Numbered from the stretch's first letter, positions 1-8,141 are shown. The stretch is 37,505 nucleotides of DNA from an uncultured Bacilli bacterium (GCA_944358235.1 CALVQL010000003.1:1-37505), one strand, 5' to 3'. Made by a program: numbers and translations. Notes: a model not told the origin generated them from the letters alone.

Positions 1-2106
1 GAAATAGGAGTAATTGCTAAGATAAAATCCAAAATAGAATTACCGAACGGTAATTTTAGAATCGTTTTACTCGGGTTGAACCGTGTCAAAGTCTATAACT
101 ATCAGAATTTTGAAAATAACCCAGAGATCCTCGAAAGCACCGTCAAACGCATTTATGTTGACGATGCTGATGAAGCTGCTGATACTGCCGTATTTCGTAC
201 TTTAAAGAATTTGATCGACAAATATATAAAAAAGAATCCAGCTGTTTCAAATAGTGTATCAAACGCTATAGCATCGATAACCGATTTGGACATGCTAACC
301 GATATTATTACGAATTTTCTACCTTTTGACGTCAAGAAAAAAGTTCGATATATGAACGAGTTTGACTATTTAGTTCGTGCTAATAATCTTATTAAAGAAT
401 TAAATGTCGAAATAGAAGTAATCGATCTCGAAGCAAAAATCGAAGACGAAATTCGCGATTCTTTCGAAAAGGATCAACGTGATTTTATCTTGAAACAGAA
501 GATCAGCAAGTTGAATGAGGAATTAGGAGTAAACGTCGATAAACAGACGGAAATAAATCTTTATAACGAAAAGATTGATTCTCTCGATTGTCCGGAACGT
601 ACGAAAAGACGTCTTTTGGATGAGGTTAGAAAATATTCGTATACATCCGATACTAATCCGGATTTATCGGTCATTAGAAACTATTTAGACACCGTTTTAA
701 ATTTGCCATGGAATACTTATTCTAAAGATGAAACCGATCTAAAAAAGATAAAACGTGCTCTCGATAAAAGTCATTTTGGCTTAGATGAAGTGAAAACTCG
801 TATTCTCGAATTCATGGCCATAAAGAAGAGTAATCCTGAAATAAATGCTCCGATAATTTGCTTGGTCGGACCACCGGGAACTGGTAAAACGACATTGGGT
901 TATTCTATCAGTAAAGCTTTGAATCGTGAATTTGAAAAAATAAGTGTCGGCGGACTTAACGATGCGACAGAATTGACTGGACATAAGAGGACGTACCTCG
1001 GAAGTTCTCCGGGAAAAATTATCCAAGCGATAAAAAAGTGTGGAACAGCTAATCCATTGATCTTAATCGACGAAGTGGATAAGATGGTTCGTGATTTTAA
1101 AGGCGATCCGTCAGCTGTTTTATTAGATATCCTCGATCCAAGTCAGAATAATCGTTTTGTCGATAATTACGTCGAGGAGCCTTTCGATCTTTCCAAAGTT
1201 TTATTTGTTCTTACGGCCAATGATTTAAAAAATATTCCAACACCATTGCGCGATCGTTTGGAAATTATCGAAATAAGTTCTTATACAGAATATGAAAAAC
1301 TCGATATTGCTAAAAAATATCTAATTCCCAATATAATTCGTGAATATAATTGTAAGAAGATTAAAATAACCGACGAAGCACTGATGAAGATAATTAACGA
1401 TTACACGAAGGAATCCGGAGTAAGAGGGTTAGATCGTGCATTAAAAAAGATTTTCCGCAACTTGATAATCAACGACTTTAAAGCGAAGAGTTTAAGTGTA
1501 GGACATATCACCGATATTTTAGGATTAGAAAAATATAACCTGCGCCATGATCATACCACTCATATCGGGACAGTTAATACTCTTGGTGTTACACCTTATG
1601 GCGGTATTATCATCAATATTGAATCTCTTTTAATACCTGGTTCGGGGAAACTAATTTTAACAGGGAATATTGAACGCACTATCGAGGAAAGTATCCAAGT
1701 CGCTATAAGTTATGTCAAATCTAATGCTAAGACATTTGGTATTGACCTAAAAAAAATGGAAAAAAGTGATATTCACTTTAATGCTTTGAATTACAGTGTA
1801 AAAAAAGATGGAACATCTGGGGGAATTGCTTTTGTAACCGCCTTGATATCACTTCTTTCTTCTCAAGAGGTAAGTTATGATGTCGGATTTACTGGCGAAA
1901 TTACTTTACACGGAGATATCGTTAAAGTCGGCGGAATAAAGGAAAAAATTATCGGGGCTTATAATAATGGATTTACTAAAATTTATATTCCGCTAGAAAA
2001 TAAGAACGATTTAGCAAACATTCCCGATGATATAAAGAATAATATGATTATTCGTTGTGTTTCTCATTATCTTGAAATATATGAAGATTTGTTTGAAAAA
2101 GCATAA
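1..2106 (+). CDS. lon: ATP-dependent Lon protease, 5'-truncated by the window edge
   Basis: Cytoplasmic AAA+ serine protease that unfolds and degrades damaged and regulatory proteins. The frame is open from base 1, and its first codons (GVIAKI...LPNG...GLNRVKV) match the Lon N-terminal substrate domain, so the gene begins upstream and the TTG at 76 is an internal codon. About 701 residues are visible of a usual ~770. Walker A GPPGTGKT starts at base 868 and is followed by Walker B LILIDEVDK. The proteolytic Ser is at 1816-1818 and the dyad Lys is the second Lys of GGIKEK at 1945-1947, 43 residues apart as in E. coli LonA. Oddities: the active-site context is DGTSGG, not the near-invariant DGPSAG, and the protease domain opens PYGG rather than VGG. 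In B. subtilis lonA and spoVID lie in the same region, separated by hem genes that are absent here. Family is certain; the LonA/LonB subtype is not assigned. Confidence 0.96.
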   Translation, partial: EIGVIAKIKSKIELPNGNFRIVLLGLNRVKVYNYQNFENNPEILESTVKRIYVDDADEAADTAVFRTLKNLIDKYIKKNPAVSNSVSNAIASITDLDMLTDIITNFLPFDVKKKVRYMNEFDYLVRANNLIKELNVEIEVIDLEAKIEDEIRDSFEKDQRDFILKQKISKLNEELGVNVDKQTEINLYNEKIDSLDCPERTKRRLLDEVRKYSYTSDTNPDLSVIRNYLDTVLNLPWNTYSKDETDLKKIKRALDKSHFGLDEVKTRILEFMAIKKSNPEINAPIICLVGPPGTGKTTLGYSISKALNREFEKISVGGLNDATELTGHKRTYLGSSPGKIIQAIKKCGTANPLILIDEVDKMVRDFKGDPSAVLLDILDPSQNNRFVDNYVEEPFDLSKVLFVLTANDLKNIPTPLRDRLEIIEISSYTEYEKLDIAKKYLIPNIIREYNCKKIKITDEALMKIINDYTKESGVRGLDRALKKIFRNLIINDFKAKSLSVGHITDILGLEKYNLRHDHTTHIGTVNTLGVTPYGGIIINIESLLIPGSGKLILTGNIERTIEESIQVAISYVKSNAKTFGIDLKKMEKSDIHFNALNYSVKKDGTSGGIAFVTALISLLSSQEVSYDVGFTGEITLHGDIVKVGGIKEKIIGAYNNGFTKIYIPLENKNDLANIPDDIKNNMIIRCVSHYLEIYEDLFEKA

Positions 2107-2129
2107 ATGGTTAGCATTTGTGCTTTTTT
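2098..2129 (+). terminator. Intrinsic terminator after lon
   Basis: A 12-bp stem (2098-2109 with 2115-2126, one G-U pair) closes a 5-nt loop and runs into a T tract. The stem overlaps the lon stop codon. It separates lon transcription from the spoVID operon. Confidence 0.85.
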
Positions 2130-2141
2130 AATGCATATTAT
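2114..2141 (+). promoter_or_regulatory. Possible sigma-E-like promoter for spoVID
   Basis: CATATTAT at 2134-2141 resembles the sigma-E/sigma-K -10 (CATA plus final T), with GCATTTG at 2114-2120 as a weak -35 after a 13-nt spacer. B. subtilis spoVID is sigma-E dependent. The -35 lies inside the preceding terminator stem and the match is partial, so this is only a candidate. AAAGGAA upstream of the ATG at 2162 is the ribosome binding site. Confidence 0.25.
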
Positions 2142-2161
2142 TTGTTAGAAAGGAAATTATT

Positions 2162-2869
2162 ATGAAAGAAAAAATAATATTTAATCACGACTTACTTTTT
2201 AAAAATAACATTGCCGAAATATCGAGTATCAGTCTTGAGTGTTTTTATGATGTCAAGGGAAACGATATCAATGGTCATTTTATGATAACTGGATCATACC
2301 GTAGTCATGAAATATCGTTAAATAAAGAAGGCTTCGAATTTAAAGTGCCATTTACTTACACATTTAAAGAAGATATCGAATCCGATACCGCTTCCGTAAA
2401 CGTTAAGGACTTTACTTACACAATCGACGGTGATGTCTTATCTATAAACGTCGAATATGAAGCCGCGGCCGAAAAGAAAGATATCCAAGTATTTGAAGAA
2501 AAAGAGGAATTTGATCGCTTCTTGCGTGAACATGAAGTAGATCTTGATTATCTAACTCAAGCGGAAAGTAAGGTAGAAGAAGATGCTGTAGTTATAGAAC
2601 CATCTACTGTGGCAGATATCCCATGTGAAGTAGAAGATAATGTTAAGGAAGAATCCGAAAATCGTTCTGCAACTGAATCGATCATAAATGATATCGATGC
2701 TCGTGAGGACACTTATATAACGTACCATATTCACATTTGCGATGAATCGGATTCGGTCGATAGTATTGCTACTAAATACAATATTACAAAGGATATTATA
2801 AAAAGTTATAATTCTATCGATCAAGTCGAGGCCGGGATGAAAGTAATTATTCCGTGCCCAGATGAATAG
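2162..2869 (+). CDS. spoVID: SpoVID-like spore coat morphogenetic protein with C-terminal LysM
   Basis: In B. subtilis SpoVID drives encasement of the forespore by the coat and binds peptidoglycan or lipid II through LysM. The N-terminal ~110 residues form a beta-rich domain with alternating acidic and hydrophobic strands typical of the SpoVID N-terminus. A low-complexity acidic linker (about 115-180) follows, then one LysM at about 187-233 (SVDSIATKYNI...IKSYN...AGMKVIIP). At 235 residues it is less than half the B. subtilis length (~575), with most of the linker missing. The next gene overlaps by 8 nt and is a YsxE-like coat protein, the same pair as in B. subtilis, which supports the call more than the divergent N-domain alone. 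An alternative is a generic LysM protein. Confidence 0.8.
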   Translation: MKEKIIFNHDLLFKNNIAEISSISLECFYDVKGNDINGHFMITGSYRSHEISLNKEGFEFKVPFTYTFKEDIESDTASVNVKDFTYTIDGDVLSINVEYEAAAEKKDIQVFEEKEEFDRFLREHEVDLDYLTQAESKVEEDAVVIEPSTVADIPCEVEDNVKEESENRSATESIINDIDAREDTYITYHIHICDESDSVDSIATKYNITKDIIKSYNSIDQVEAGMKVIIPCPDE

Positions 2870-3701
2870 AATTGAAAAACGTGGAAAAGTAACGATAATC
2901 GATTCGCGTGTCGTTTTGAAAGATGAGCCAGCTTTAAACGATCTCGAGAATTATTTGCTGTCTCGTGATTTTTCTTATTTTATCCCCGTAAGTGAGCGCG
3001 AAGACGGCAAGAACAAATATGAATATGTCGCCGATTTTAGTTTAAGTGATGATCAAAAAGCTGAAGACATGATTAAAACTCTGGCTTTATTGCATAATAA
3101 AACTTCTTATATAAAAGAAGTTAGTGAAGATAAATTTAAGGAAATATACGATAACATCAGTGGATATATAAATTATGTCGATGATTATTATCATGAAAAA
3201 TTACGAACTATCGAATATGTTGCTTTTCCATCGCCGAGTGAGATGCTTTTTATGAGCAATTACACAAAAATAAGTGACGCCCTCAATTTTGATCGTGCAG
3301 AGTTAGAGAATTGGTATAAGCTCGTCAAAAACAAGCATAAAGAACGCGTTTGTTTGAATCATGGCGATATGCGCTTATCTCATGTTATCGTCAATGATAA
3401 GCCGTATTTTATAAATTGGAAAAACAAATCCTTTGATAGTCCGGTTATCGATCTCGTTAAATTATATGAAAATGAATGGGAACACCTGGAATTTGAAACG
3501 CTATTTGAAGACTATTTTTCACGATGTGAACTGACTGATGAAGAAAAAAAACTTCTCTTCATAACAATTTCGATTCCGAAGATAATAAATTCATCACCTG
3601 ATGAGTTAACAGCGACAGTTCTTATGCGTAAGACGATCGACTATCTATATAAGACAGAACGTTTAATAGGGCCATATTATACGAAAAAACAAGAAGAATA
3701 A
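2862..3701 (+). CDS. ysxE: YsxE/CotS-family spore coat protein, degenerate kinase fold
   Basis: Member of the CotS/YsxE group of spore coat proteins, which have an aminoglycoside-phosphotransferase-like fold. The C-lobe signature is visible: HGDMRLSH at residues 167-174 replaces the HGDxxxxN catalytic loop, and the metal-binding DFG-type Asp is Asn185 in INWKN, followed by the usual ..IDLVKLY helix. Loss of both the catalytic-loop Asn and the metal Asp suggests a pseudokinase with a structural role. Its ATG lies within the last codons of spoVID (8-nt overlap), implying translational coupling. The length of 279 is short for the family (~330). The 3' end overlaps a small gene on the opposite strand by 39 nt. 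Confidence 0.78.
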   Translation: MNRIEKRGKVTIIDSRVVLKDEPALNDLENYLLSRDFSYFIPVSEREDGKNKYEYVADFSLSDDQKAEDMIKTLALLHNKTSYIKEVSEDKFKEIYDNISGYINYVDDYYHEKLRTIEYVAFPSPSEMLFMSNYTKISDALNFDRAELENWYKLVKNKHKERVCLNHGDMRLSHVIVNDKPYFINWKNKSFDSPVIDLVKLYENEWEHLEFETLFEDYFSRCELTDEEKKLLFITISIPKIINSSPDELTATVLMRKTIDYLYKTERLIGPYYTKKQEE

Positions 3702-3848
3702 GACAGATATTTCGACTAATAATATGAAAAGGTTTATTCTAAGTGGCAAAAATAGAGTTATGATAATTTGATAGAAGATCAAACAAGATAAAATTAGTAT
3801 TCCTATAATTGCTATAATACCGCCACCAGGTCTTTTATTTGGACACAT
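3663..3848 (-). CDS. Small two-helix membrane protein, function unknown
   Basis: 61 residues: a short hydrophilic N-terminus with CPNKRPGGG, then two hydrophobic segments (about 10-31 and 34-58) separated by a single Arg. A good ribosome binding site (AGGTGA, 6 nt before the ATG on the minus strand) supports it as a real gene. Its 3' end overlaps the 3' end of ysxE by 39 nt, tail to tail. I do not recognise a family. The position beside two coat genes makes a sporulation role possible, but nothing in the sequence shows it. Confidence 0.55.
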   Translation of the reverse strand: MCPNKRPGGGIIAIIGILILSCLIFYQIIITLFLPLRINLFILLVEISVLFFLFFRIIWPY

Positions 3849-3894
3849 AACATCACCTATTATAGTTTATGTTTGAGTAAAATATTTGTTATTT

Positions 3895-3918
3895 AAAGAC
3901 AGAAATGTCTTTTTTTGT
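3895..3918 (+). terminator. Intrinsic terminator downstream of ysxE
   Basis: AAAGACA-GAAA-TGTCTTT hairpin (7-bp stem, tetraloop) followed by five more T. It is the first + strand terminator after ysxE, so the spoVID-ysxE transcript probably runs antisense through the whole small minus-strand gene before stopping. Confidence 0.75.
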
Positions 3919-3946
3919 TGTAATAAAAGTAGAATTATTCTATAAT
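3918..3946 (+). promoter_or_regulatory. Sigma-A-type promoter of the minor pilin operon
   Basis: TTGTAA (3918-3923), 17-nt spacer, TATAAT (3941-3946). A strong AGGAGAGG ribosome binding site follows, with the ATG at 3971. Confidence 0.75.
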
Positions 3947-3970
3947 TATATTTAGAATAGGAGAGGTTAT

Positions 3971-4954
3971 ATGAAGAGGGATGGGTTTATAGCATCAAGC
4001 ATTCTATATTCGTTTTTTTTGGTGTTTATTACTCTCTTTATAGCATTAATCATAAATTATATTCACAATCAGGTTTTAATCAACACTTTAGATGAAGCTT
4101 CTTGGGAAATGCTTTTGGGGATTAACAATACAAAGATTTCCGATCTTGAAGTAGGGGAGCATATTAAATTTGCTATGCAACCAGGACAACAAATTATGAA
4201 TGAAAATGCGACATGGACAGTAGCTTATATCGAAGAAAACGGGGATGACTTGACATATTATTTTTTAAGTGATCTTACAGCTCAGAATCTTGATGTATAT
4301 TATAAGTTGACGACGGATCGTATTATAAAATGGCACCCGATAACGATTGACGTTTACAACGATCTTCAAAGTCAAAATGCATATAATGCAGCGGTGTTAT
4401 ATCCTGGGGTAACGGTTACGGTGCCGACAACTAGCATTATGGAAAAAGTTCGTGCTCAAGATTTGAGCGGTAACGTATTTGATGCAATTTATGGTGTCGA
4501 CGGCGATTATATCGTCTATGTCGACAATGATACAGCAGCATATACAAAAGATCGTTATTATGAAGTTCGCACATATCGATTTGACCAGACAAATCAATCT
4601 ATATTAAATAGCTATTGTAATGGTACTTTCAACGGAGATATCGCTAGCTATAACGCTAATAATACTTTTGGGTATATGAATGTCGTAAGAGAGTCGGTAA
4701 AAAACGAAAAATATGTCGATTACTGCTCATATGCAAGCCCTGTTGCTTATACGCATTCAGCGAGCGATAATGTCGTTGACTATGACGAAAATGCAACAGA
4801 AGGTGACTTAGTAGTAACTACATATACATCACTTTACACGTTACGATTAATGGCTAGTGTAACAGTAAACAGAAACGATACTGATACATATCTTGCCGGT
4901 GGTAAGGGAACATCTTTGGATCCATATCTATTGACGAATGGAGTGAAGCAATAA
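3971..4954 (+). CDS. Pilin-like membrane-anchored protein lacking Glu5 (minor pseudopilin type)
   Basis: 327 residues. The N-terminus is a short basic leader (MKRDG) followed by FIASS and a ~25-residue hydrophobic helix: a prepilin layout, but Ser stands where Glu5 of the mature pilin is expected. Among type II secretion and type IV pilus systems, the tip pseudopilin GspK/PilX class is the one that typically lacks Glu5. The ectodomain is Tyr/Asp/Asn-rich with two Cys (in SYCNG and DYCSY) and ends in GGKGTSLDPYLL. It is the first gene of a three-gene operon, joined to the next gene through a TAATG overlap. No ATPase, platform or prepilin peptidase gene is in the window. The family call rests on N-terminal layout and neighbours. 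Confidence 0.65.
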   Translation: MKRDGFIASSILYSFFLVFITLFIALIINYIHNQVLINTLDEASWEMLLGINNTKISDLEVGEHIKFAMQPGQQIMNENATWTVAYIEENGDDLTYYFLSDLTAQNLDVYYKLTTDRIIKWHPITIDVYNDLQSQNAYNAAVLYPGVTVTVPTTSIMEKVRAQDLSGNVFDAIYGVDGDYIVYVDNDTAAYTKDRYYEVRTYRFDQTNQSILNSYCNGTFNGDIASYNANNTFGYMNVVRESVKNEKYVDYCSYASPVAYTHSASDNVVDYDENATEGDLVVTTYTSLYTLRLMASVTVNRNDTDTYLAGGKGTSLDPYLLTNGVKQ

Positions 4955-5502
4955 TGAGAAAGAAAAATGGTTTTGTTTTTATGGAAACAGTGGTCGTTGT
5001 TGGAGTTCTATCGATAACTCTATTGATGCTATTTGGTTCGTATTCATTCTTGCTTCGCAAATCGCGTGAACGAAATACTTATGATACAACGGAGATGATT
5101 TATAAGACTTATTACGTTAAAGAAATAATCGACAGTTATAAACCAACCGGAAATAACTCGATAGGTATTGAATATTTCATCGATTCCCACCCGAGTTTCT
5201 GCTCACAAATGGGAAGCTTTAATAGCTATGTTTGTGATCTTAGTAGCAATCCTGCTGATTTACTACAGGTTAAAATGGCTTTTGAAGTCGAGAAAATCTA
5301 TTATTTAAATCCACGTGAAATTTTGACTTCGTCTCAAAGTGATGCTTGGTTAAGCATGTTCGATGCAACGACTATTGATTATATTCATAATCTTGGCGAA
5401 AGTATTGACTATAATGTAATGGTCGTAAAATACAAGAAGACGTATAATAAGACGGATGGATCTTATGAAGTCATTCACTCTTCGATGGAGGTGACATCAT
5501 AA
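4954..5502 (+). CDS. Minor prepilin-like protein
   Basis: 182 residues. A short basic leader (MRKKNG) is followed by FVFMETVVVVGVLS, giving Gly(-1), Phe(+1) and Glu(+5), then a hydrophobic helix: a class III prepilin signal for cleavage and methylation by a PilD/ComC-type peptidase. The C-terminal part is a small ectodomain with one Cys pair (residues about 79 and 88). Overlaps by one base with the genes on both sides (TAATG), so the three proteins are probably made in fixed proportion as a minor pilin complex. The individual GspH/I/J role cannot be assigned from sequence alone. Confidence 0.75.
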   Translation: MRKKNGFVFMETVVVVGVLSITLLMLFGSYSFLLRKSRERNTYDTTEMIYKTYYVKEIIDSYKPTGNNSIGIEYFIDSHPSFCSQMGSFNSYVCDLSSNPADLLQVKMAFEVEKIYYLNPREILTSSQSDAWLSMFDATTIDYIHNLGESIDYNVMVVKYKKTYNKTDGSYEVIHSSMEVTS

Positions 5503-6254
5503 TGAAGAAAAATAGTGGTATGACGATTATCGAGATTATTTTGAGTATTTGTATAATCGCAATCGTCTTAGTACTCTTATTTACAATGCTCATCCAAGTT
5601 CGTCATCAAGATGATAACAATAATATTCAATCTAATTTTATAATTAATCAATCTACTTTTATTAAAGCCGTTGAAGAGGATATTGTCAATTATGGTGTCA
5701 AATCGATCGGTTCTTGTACTTTAGCAGACGCTAATATCTCGACATCGGTTGTAACTGGATATGAAGATGACTATAAATGTGTTCGTATTGAATATGCTGC
5801 AGATTATATACAAGATAAAGTCGGTTATTTGATTATCTATAATTACTATACCAAATACGATGTTATTGATGGGGAGTATCAGGGATATGAACCGTCTTGG
5901 ATGGTTCAATATGTTCGTGGATCTTACGGTGTATGTAACAATGGCCGTCCACAGAGAACTTCTTGGGTTAACGCAACTTCTTTGATGCGTGAGTTACCTA
6001 GTGAAGTCGATTTGAGTGAAACGCCTTATGTATTATATACTGCTATGGATTCAAATCGTTATAATGCCGCATCAGTAGTTATCCCAATTGTCAATCTTGA
6101 AGGGGAACACTATGATATAAATCTTTCCTTCACTTTCCAAGGTAATAGTAATTTTACTTGCGGTGAAAAAGAGGGAAGTCTTGAATGTATTTGTACTAGT
6201 TCTGATGCCCTATGTGCACCAACAAAGAATAATTATTCCGATGCCTGCACATAA
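5502..6254 (+). CDS. Minor prepilin-like protein, third gene of the pilin operon
   Basis: 250 residues. Leader MKKNSG, then MTIIEIILSICIIAIV: Gly(-1), Met(+1) and Glu(+5) with a hydrophobic helix, as in GspJ/PilW-like pseudopilins. The ectodomain carries several Cys; the last ~30 residues are Cys-rich (CGEK, CICT, LCAP, then a final CT), suggesting disulphides on the outer surface. The gene converges on ylbJ and overlaps its 3' end by 45 nt. Confidence 0.72.
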   Translation: MKKNSGMTIIEIILSICIIAIVLVLLFTMLIQVRHQDDNNNIQSNFIINQSTFIKAVEEDIVNYGVKSIGSCTLADANISTSVVTGYEDDYKCVRIEYAADYIQDKVGYLIIYNYYTKYDVIDGEYQGYEPSWMVQYVRGSYGVCNNGRPQRTSWVNATSLMRELPSEVDLSETPYVLYTAMDSNRYNAASVVIPIVNLEGEHYDINLSFTFQGNSNFTCGEKEGSLECICTSSDALCAPTKNNYSDACT

Positions 6255-7061
6255 AAGACGACTTAGATAAAAATATCTATAATTAATTTTAGTATCCTTA
6301 AGGATACTTTTTATTTGGCTATGAATACTGATTCCACCAAAAGATATAAAAATGATAGCGAGCATGTCATGAATAAATGTCGAACTAATCGTTTTTATAA
6401 CAGTCAAACCATTTGTAACTTCCAAAATACCGGTTATTATTATTCGTAAAAAATGGTTATGAACGGGAATTAGATTTGCAAGAATTGTAAATATAGTAAT
6501 CGTTCCAAGAATCATCAATAAAAGATCTATATTCTTATCGATTGACTTACTGAGTCTGAAATCGATATCGATTTCTTTAAACGGTATATTGCTTGGACAT
6601 AGACTTTTTCTCATGATCAATCCGACTAGTAAATTACTTATCCAAATAATGAATAGTACTCTTTTGCCCGCTAAAGTGATAATCAGGAGGGGATTGAAGA
6701 AGACTGTCATTGAAAGTGTTTTGACGATATCGTCCTCGTTTACAAGCCCCTTCTTATAAAGTGTATACAAATTTATTGCATTAGTCGGCGTTCCAGAAAG
6801 AAAACTGAGCAATAATACATAGGCAGAATACTCGCTTACTCGAAATAGCCGTTTTATTATTTTGCCTAAATGACGAGATATATCGTTGATTATTCCAGAA
6901 GACAGCACAAGATCATTGATGATGAATGTTGGAAATAAAACAGGAAACAAATTTTGACACCAAATATTAAGAGCGGTGATACCACTAGTAACAACAATGT
7001 CTTTTTTTATAAAAAAAAGGACAAAAAAGCCAATAATTATCAATTTTCTCATATTTTTCAT
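6210..7061 (-). CDS. ylbJ: YlbJ-like sporulation integral membrane protein
   Basis: Multi-pass membrane protein of 283 residues from the YlbJ/nucleoside-recognition-type family, needed in B. subtilis for resistant spores (sigma-E regulon). Conserved family points are seen: LFPVLFPTFIIND, SGTPTNA (SGYPxGA in relatives), a central FFNPLLI segment, and FGGISIHSQIKSIL near the C-terminus, followed by YRYFYLSRLL. It is shorter than B. subtilis YlbJ (~400). The start at 7061 has only a weak ribosome binding site; an ATG three codons further in is possible. It is divergent from ylbL, its usual chromosomal neighbour. The last ~100 nt double as the terminator region of the opposing pilin operon. Confidence 0.87.
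   Translation of the reverse strand: MKNMRKLIIIGFFVLFFIKKDIVVTSGITALNIWCQNLFPVLFPTFIINDLVLSSGIINDISRHLGKIIKRLFRVSEYSAYVLLLSFLSGTPTNAINLYTLYKKGLVNEDDIVKTLSMTVFFNPLLIITLAGKRVLFIIWISNLLVGLIMRKSLCPSNIPFKEIDIDFRLSKSIDKNIDLLLMILGTITIFTILANLIPVHNHFLRIIITGILEVTNGLTVIKTISSTFIHDMLAIIFISFGGISIHSQIKSILKDTKINYRYFYLSRLLCAGIGIIILCWCT
6291..6313 (+). terminator. Terminator of the pilin operon, inside the ylbJ coding frame
   Basis: AGTATCC-TTAA-GGATACT followed by TTTTATTT on the + strand. On the minus strand the same bases encode SILKDT within the conserved C-terminal part of YlbJ, so the hairpin is embedded in an opposing protein-coding sequence. Confidence 0.75.
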
Positions 7062-7071
7062 TCTCTAATGA

Positions 7072-7077
7072 TATAAT
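7072..7077 (+). promoter_or_regulatory. -10 box for ylbL
   Basis: TATAAT in the 34-bp gap between the divergent ylbJ and ylbL. No convincing -35 lies 16-18 nt upstream. GGTGAT ribosome binding site follows before the ATG at 7096. Confidence 0.4.
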
Positions 7078-7095
7078 TTTCATAGTGGTGATACT

Positions 7096-8100
7096 ATGTT
7101 TAATAAACTATATACACGATTCAAGAATTTTATTAAAGGGAATTATAAATTTCTTATCTTTTTAGTCGTCTTTACCGTAGCTATGACAGTCCGTCTTCCT
7201 TGGAGTATATATGCTCCTGGAGGAACAATTGATGTTAGAGAAAGAATGACAGGAGACATAAAAGATAAGGAAGGGTCCTTATATTTAACCTATGTATCAT
7301 TTATAGAAGGAACTATTCCAACTTTGCTACTAGCTAATATCCTTCCGGAATGGGATATAATCAGCAATGCCGATTTAACTCTTGAAGGTGAAGAATTCAA
7401 CGATTCGCTTGTTCGAGATCGCATCTATCTTTATGAATCGGTAAGTAACGCGACGTATGTTGCTTATACTGCTGCTGAACAGAGCATCGATATTGAGAAT
7501 ACAAAAAATTACGTGACATATATTCTTGACGATGCCATAACTGATTTGCAAGTTGGCGATATTATTTTATCATATAACGAGATTCCGTTTAGCGAATTTG
7601 AGCAATTTCAAGAGTATATAGGTAATCAAGAAATTGGAGATAGGATCGATCTTCTCGTCGAACGTAATGGAAAAGAGATTAATTGTTATGCCGAGATTAT
7701 TGAAATAACGGATCTTAAAAAGATCGGTCTTACAATCTCCACCGTCTATGACTTTTCGAAGAATCCTGATATAACGTATTCTTATGATACTTCGGAATCC
7801 GGTTCATCTGGCGGACTTATGCTGACCCTATCATTTTACAATTCATTAATCGATGAAGATATAACTGGTGGAAAAAAGATTAGTGGAACGGGCACGATCG
7901 ATCTCGATGGCAATGTCGGTGAAATAGGGGGAGTAAAGTACAAACTTGCTGGTGCAGTTCGCGAGGGAAGTGATGTTTTTATCGTTCCAAGTGATAACTA
8001 TAAAGAGGCAAAAAAAGTCAAGGAAGAGCATGATTATGATATCGAACTAATCGAAGCTATTACGTTCGATCAAGTCTTAGAAGAATTAAAAAAATTATAA
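7096..8100 (+). CDS. ylbL: YlbL/SepM-type PDZ-Lon membrane protease
   Basis: Membrane-anchored serine protease acting outside the cell membrane; relatives process signal peptides (SepM) or monitor DNA damage cell-division inhibitors (YlbL). Layout: cytoplasmic N-terminus, one transmembrane helix (about 18-36), a PDZ domain (about 148-200, LQVGDIILSYNE...IGDRIDLLV) and a C-terminal Lon-type protease domain. The catalytic Ser is probably Ser238 in GSSGGLM. The Lys is probably the second Lys of GGVKYK, residue 283, which gives the 45-residue spacing of SepM. Full length for the family (~340). It is adjacent and divergent to ylbJ, as expected from the ylb cluster of Bacilli. Confidence 0.92.
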   Translation: MFNKLYTRFKNFIKGNYKFLIFLVVFTVAMTVRLPWSIYAPGGTIDVRERMTGDIKDKEGSLYLTYVSFIEGTIPTLLLANILPEWDIISNADLTLEGEEFNDSLVRDRIYLYESVSNATYVAYTAAEQSIDIENTKNYVTYILDDAITDLQVGDIILSYNEIPFSEFEQFQEYIGNQEIGDRIDLLVERNGKEINCYAEIIEITDLKKIGLTISTVYDFSKNPDITYSYDTSESGSSGGLMLTLSFYNSLIDEDITGGKKISGTGTIDLDGNVGEIGGVKYKLAGAVREGSDVFIVPSDNYKEAKKVKEEHDYDIELIEAITFDQVLEELKKL

Positions 8101-8127
8101 AAAAGGGATGAATTTCTCTTTTTTAAT
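8099..8127 (+). terminator. Terminator after ylbL
   Basis: 10-bp stem (8099-8108 with 8115-8124, one G-U pair), 6-nt loop, A-rich 5' arm and T-rich 3' arm. It overlaps the last base pairs of the ylbL stop codon. Confidence 0.7.
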
Positions 8128-8141
8128 TTTAATAAATTTTA

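Noticed and set aside
76-78. TTG as the start of lon
   Set aside because: The frame is open to base 1 and the upstream codons match the Lon N-terminal domain, so the gene is truncated by the window.
7040-7100. Sigma-E promoter for ylbJ on the minus strand
   Set aside because: A CATAGTAT and a GTATATA lie upstream, but only 10 nt apart, against the 13-15 required.
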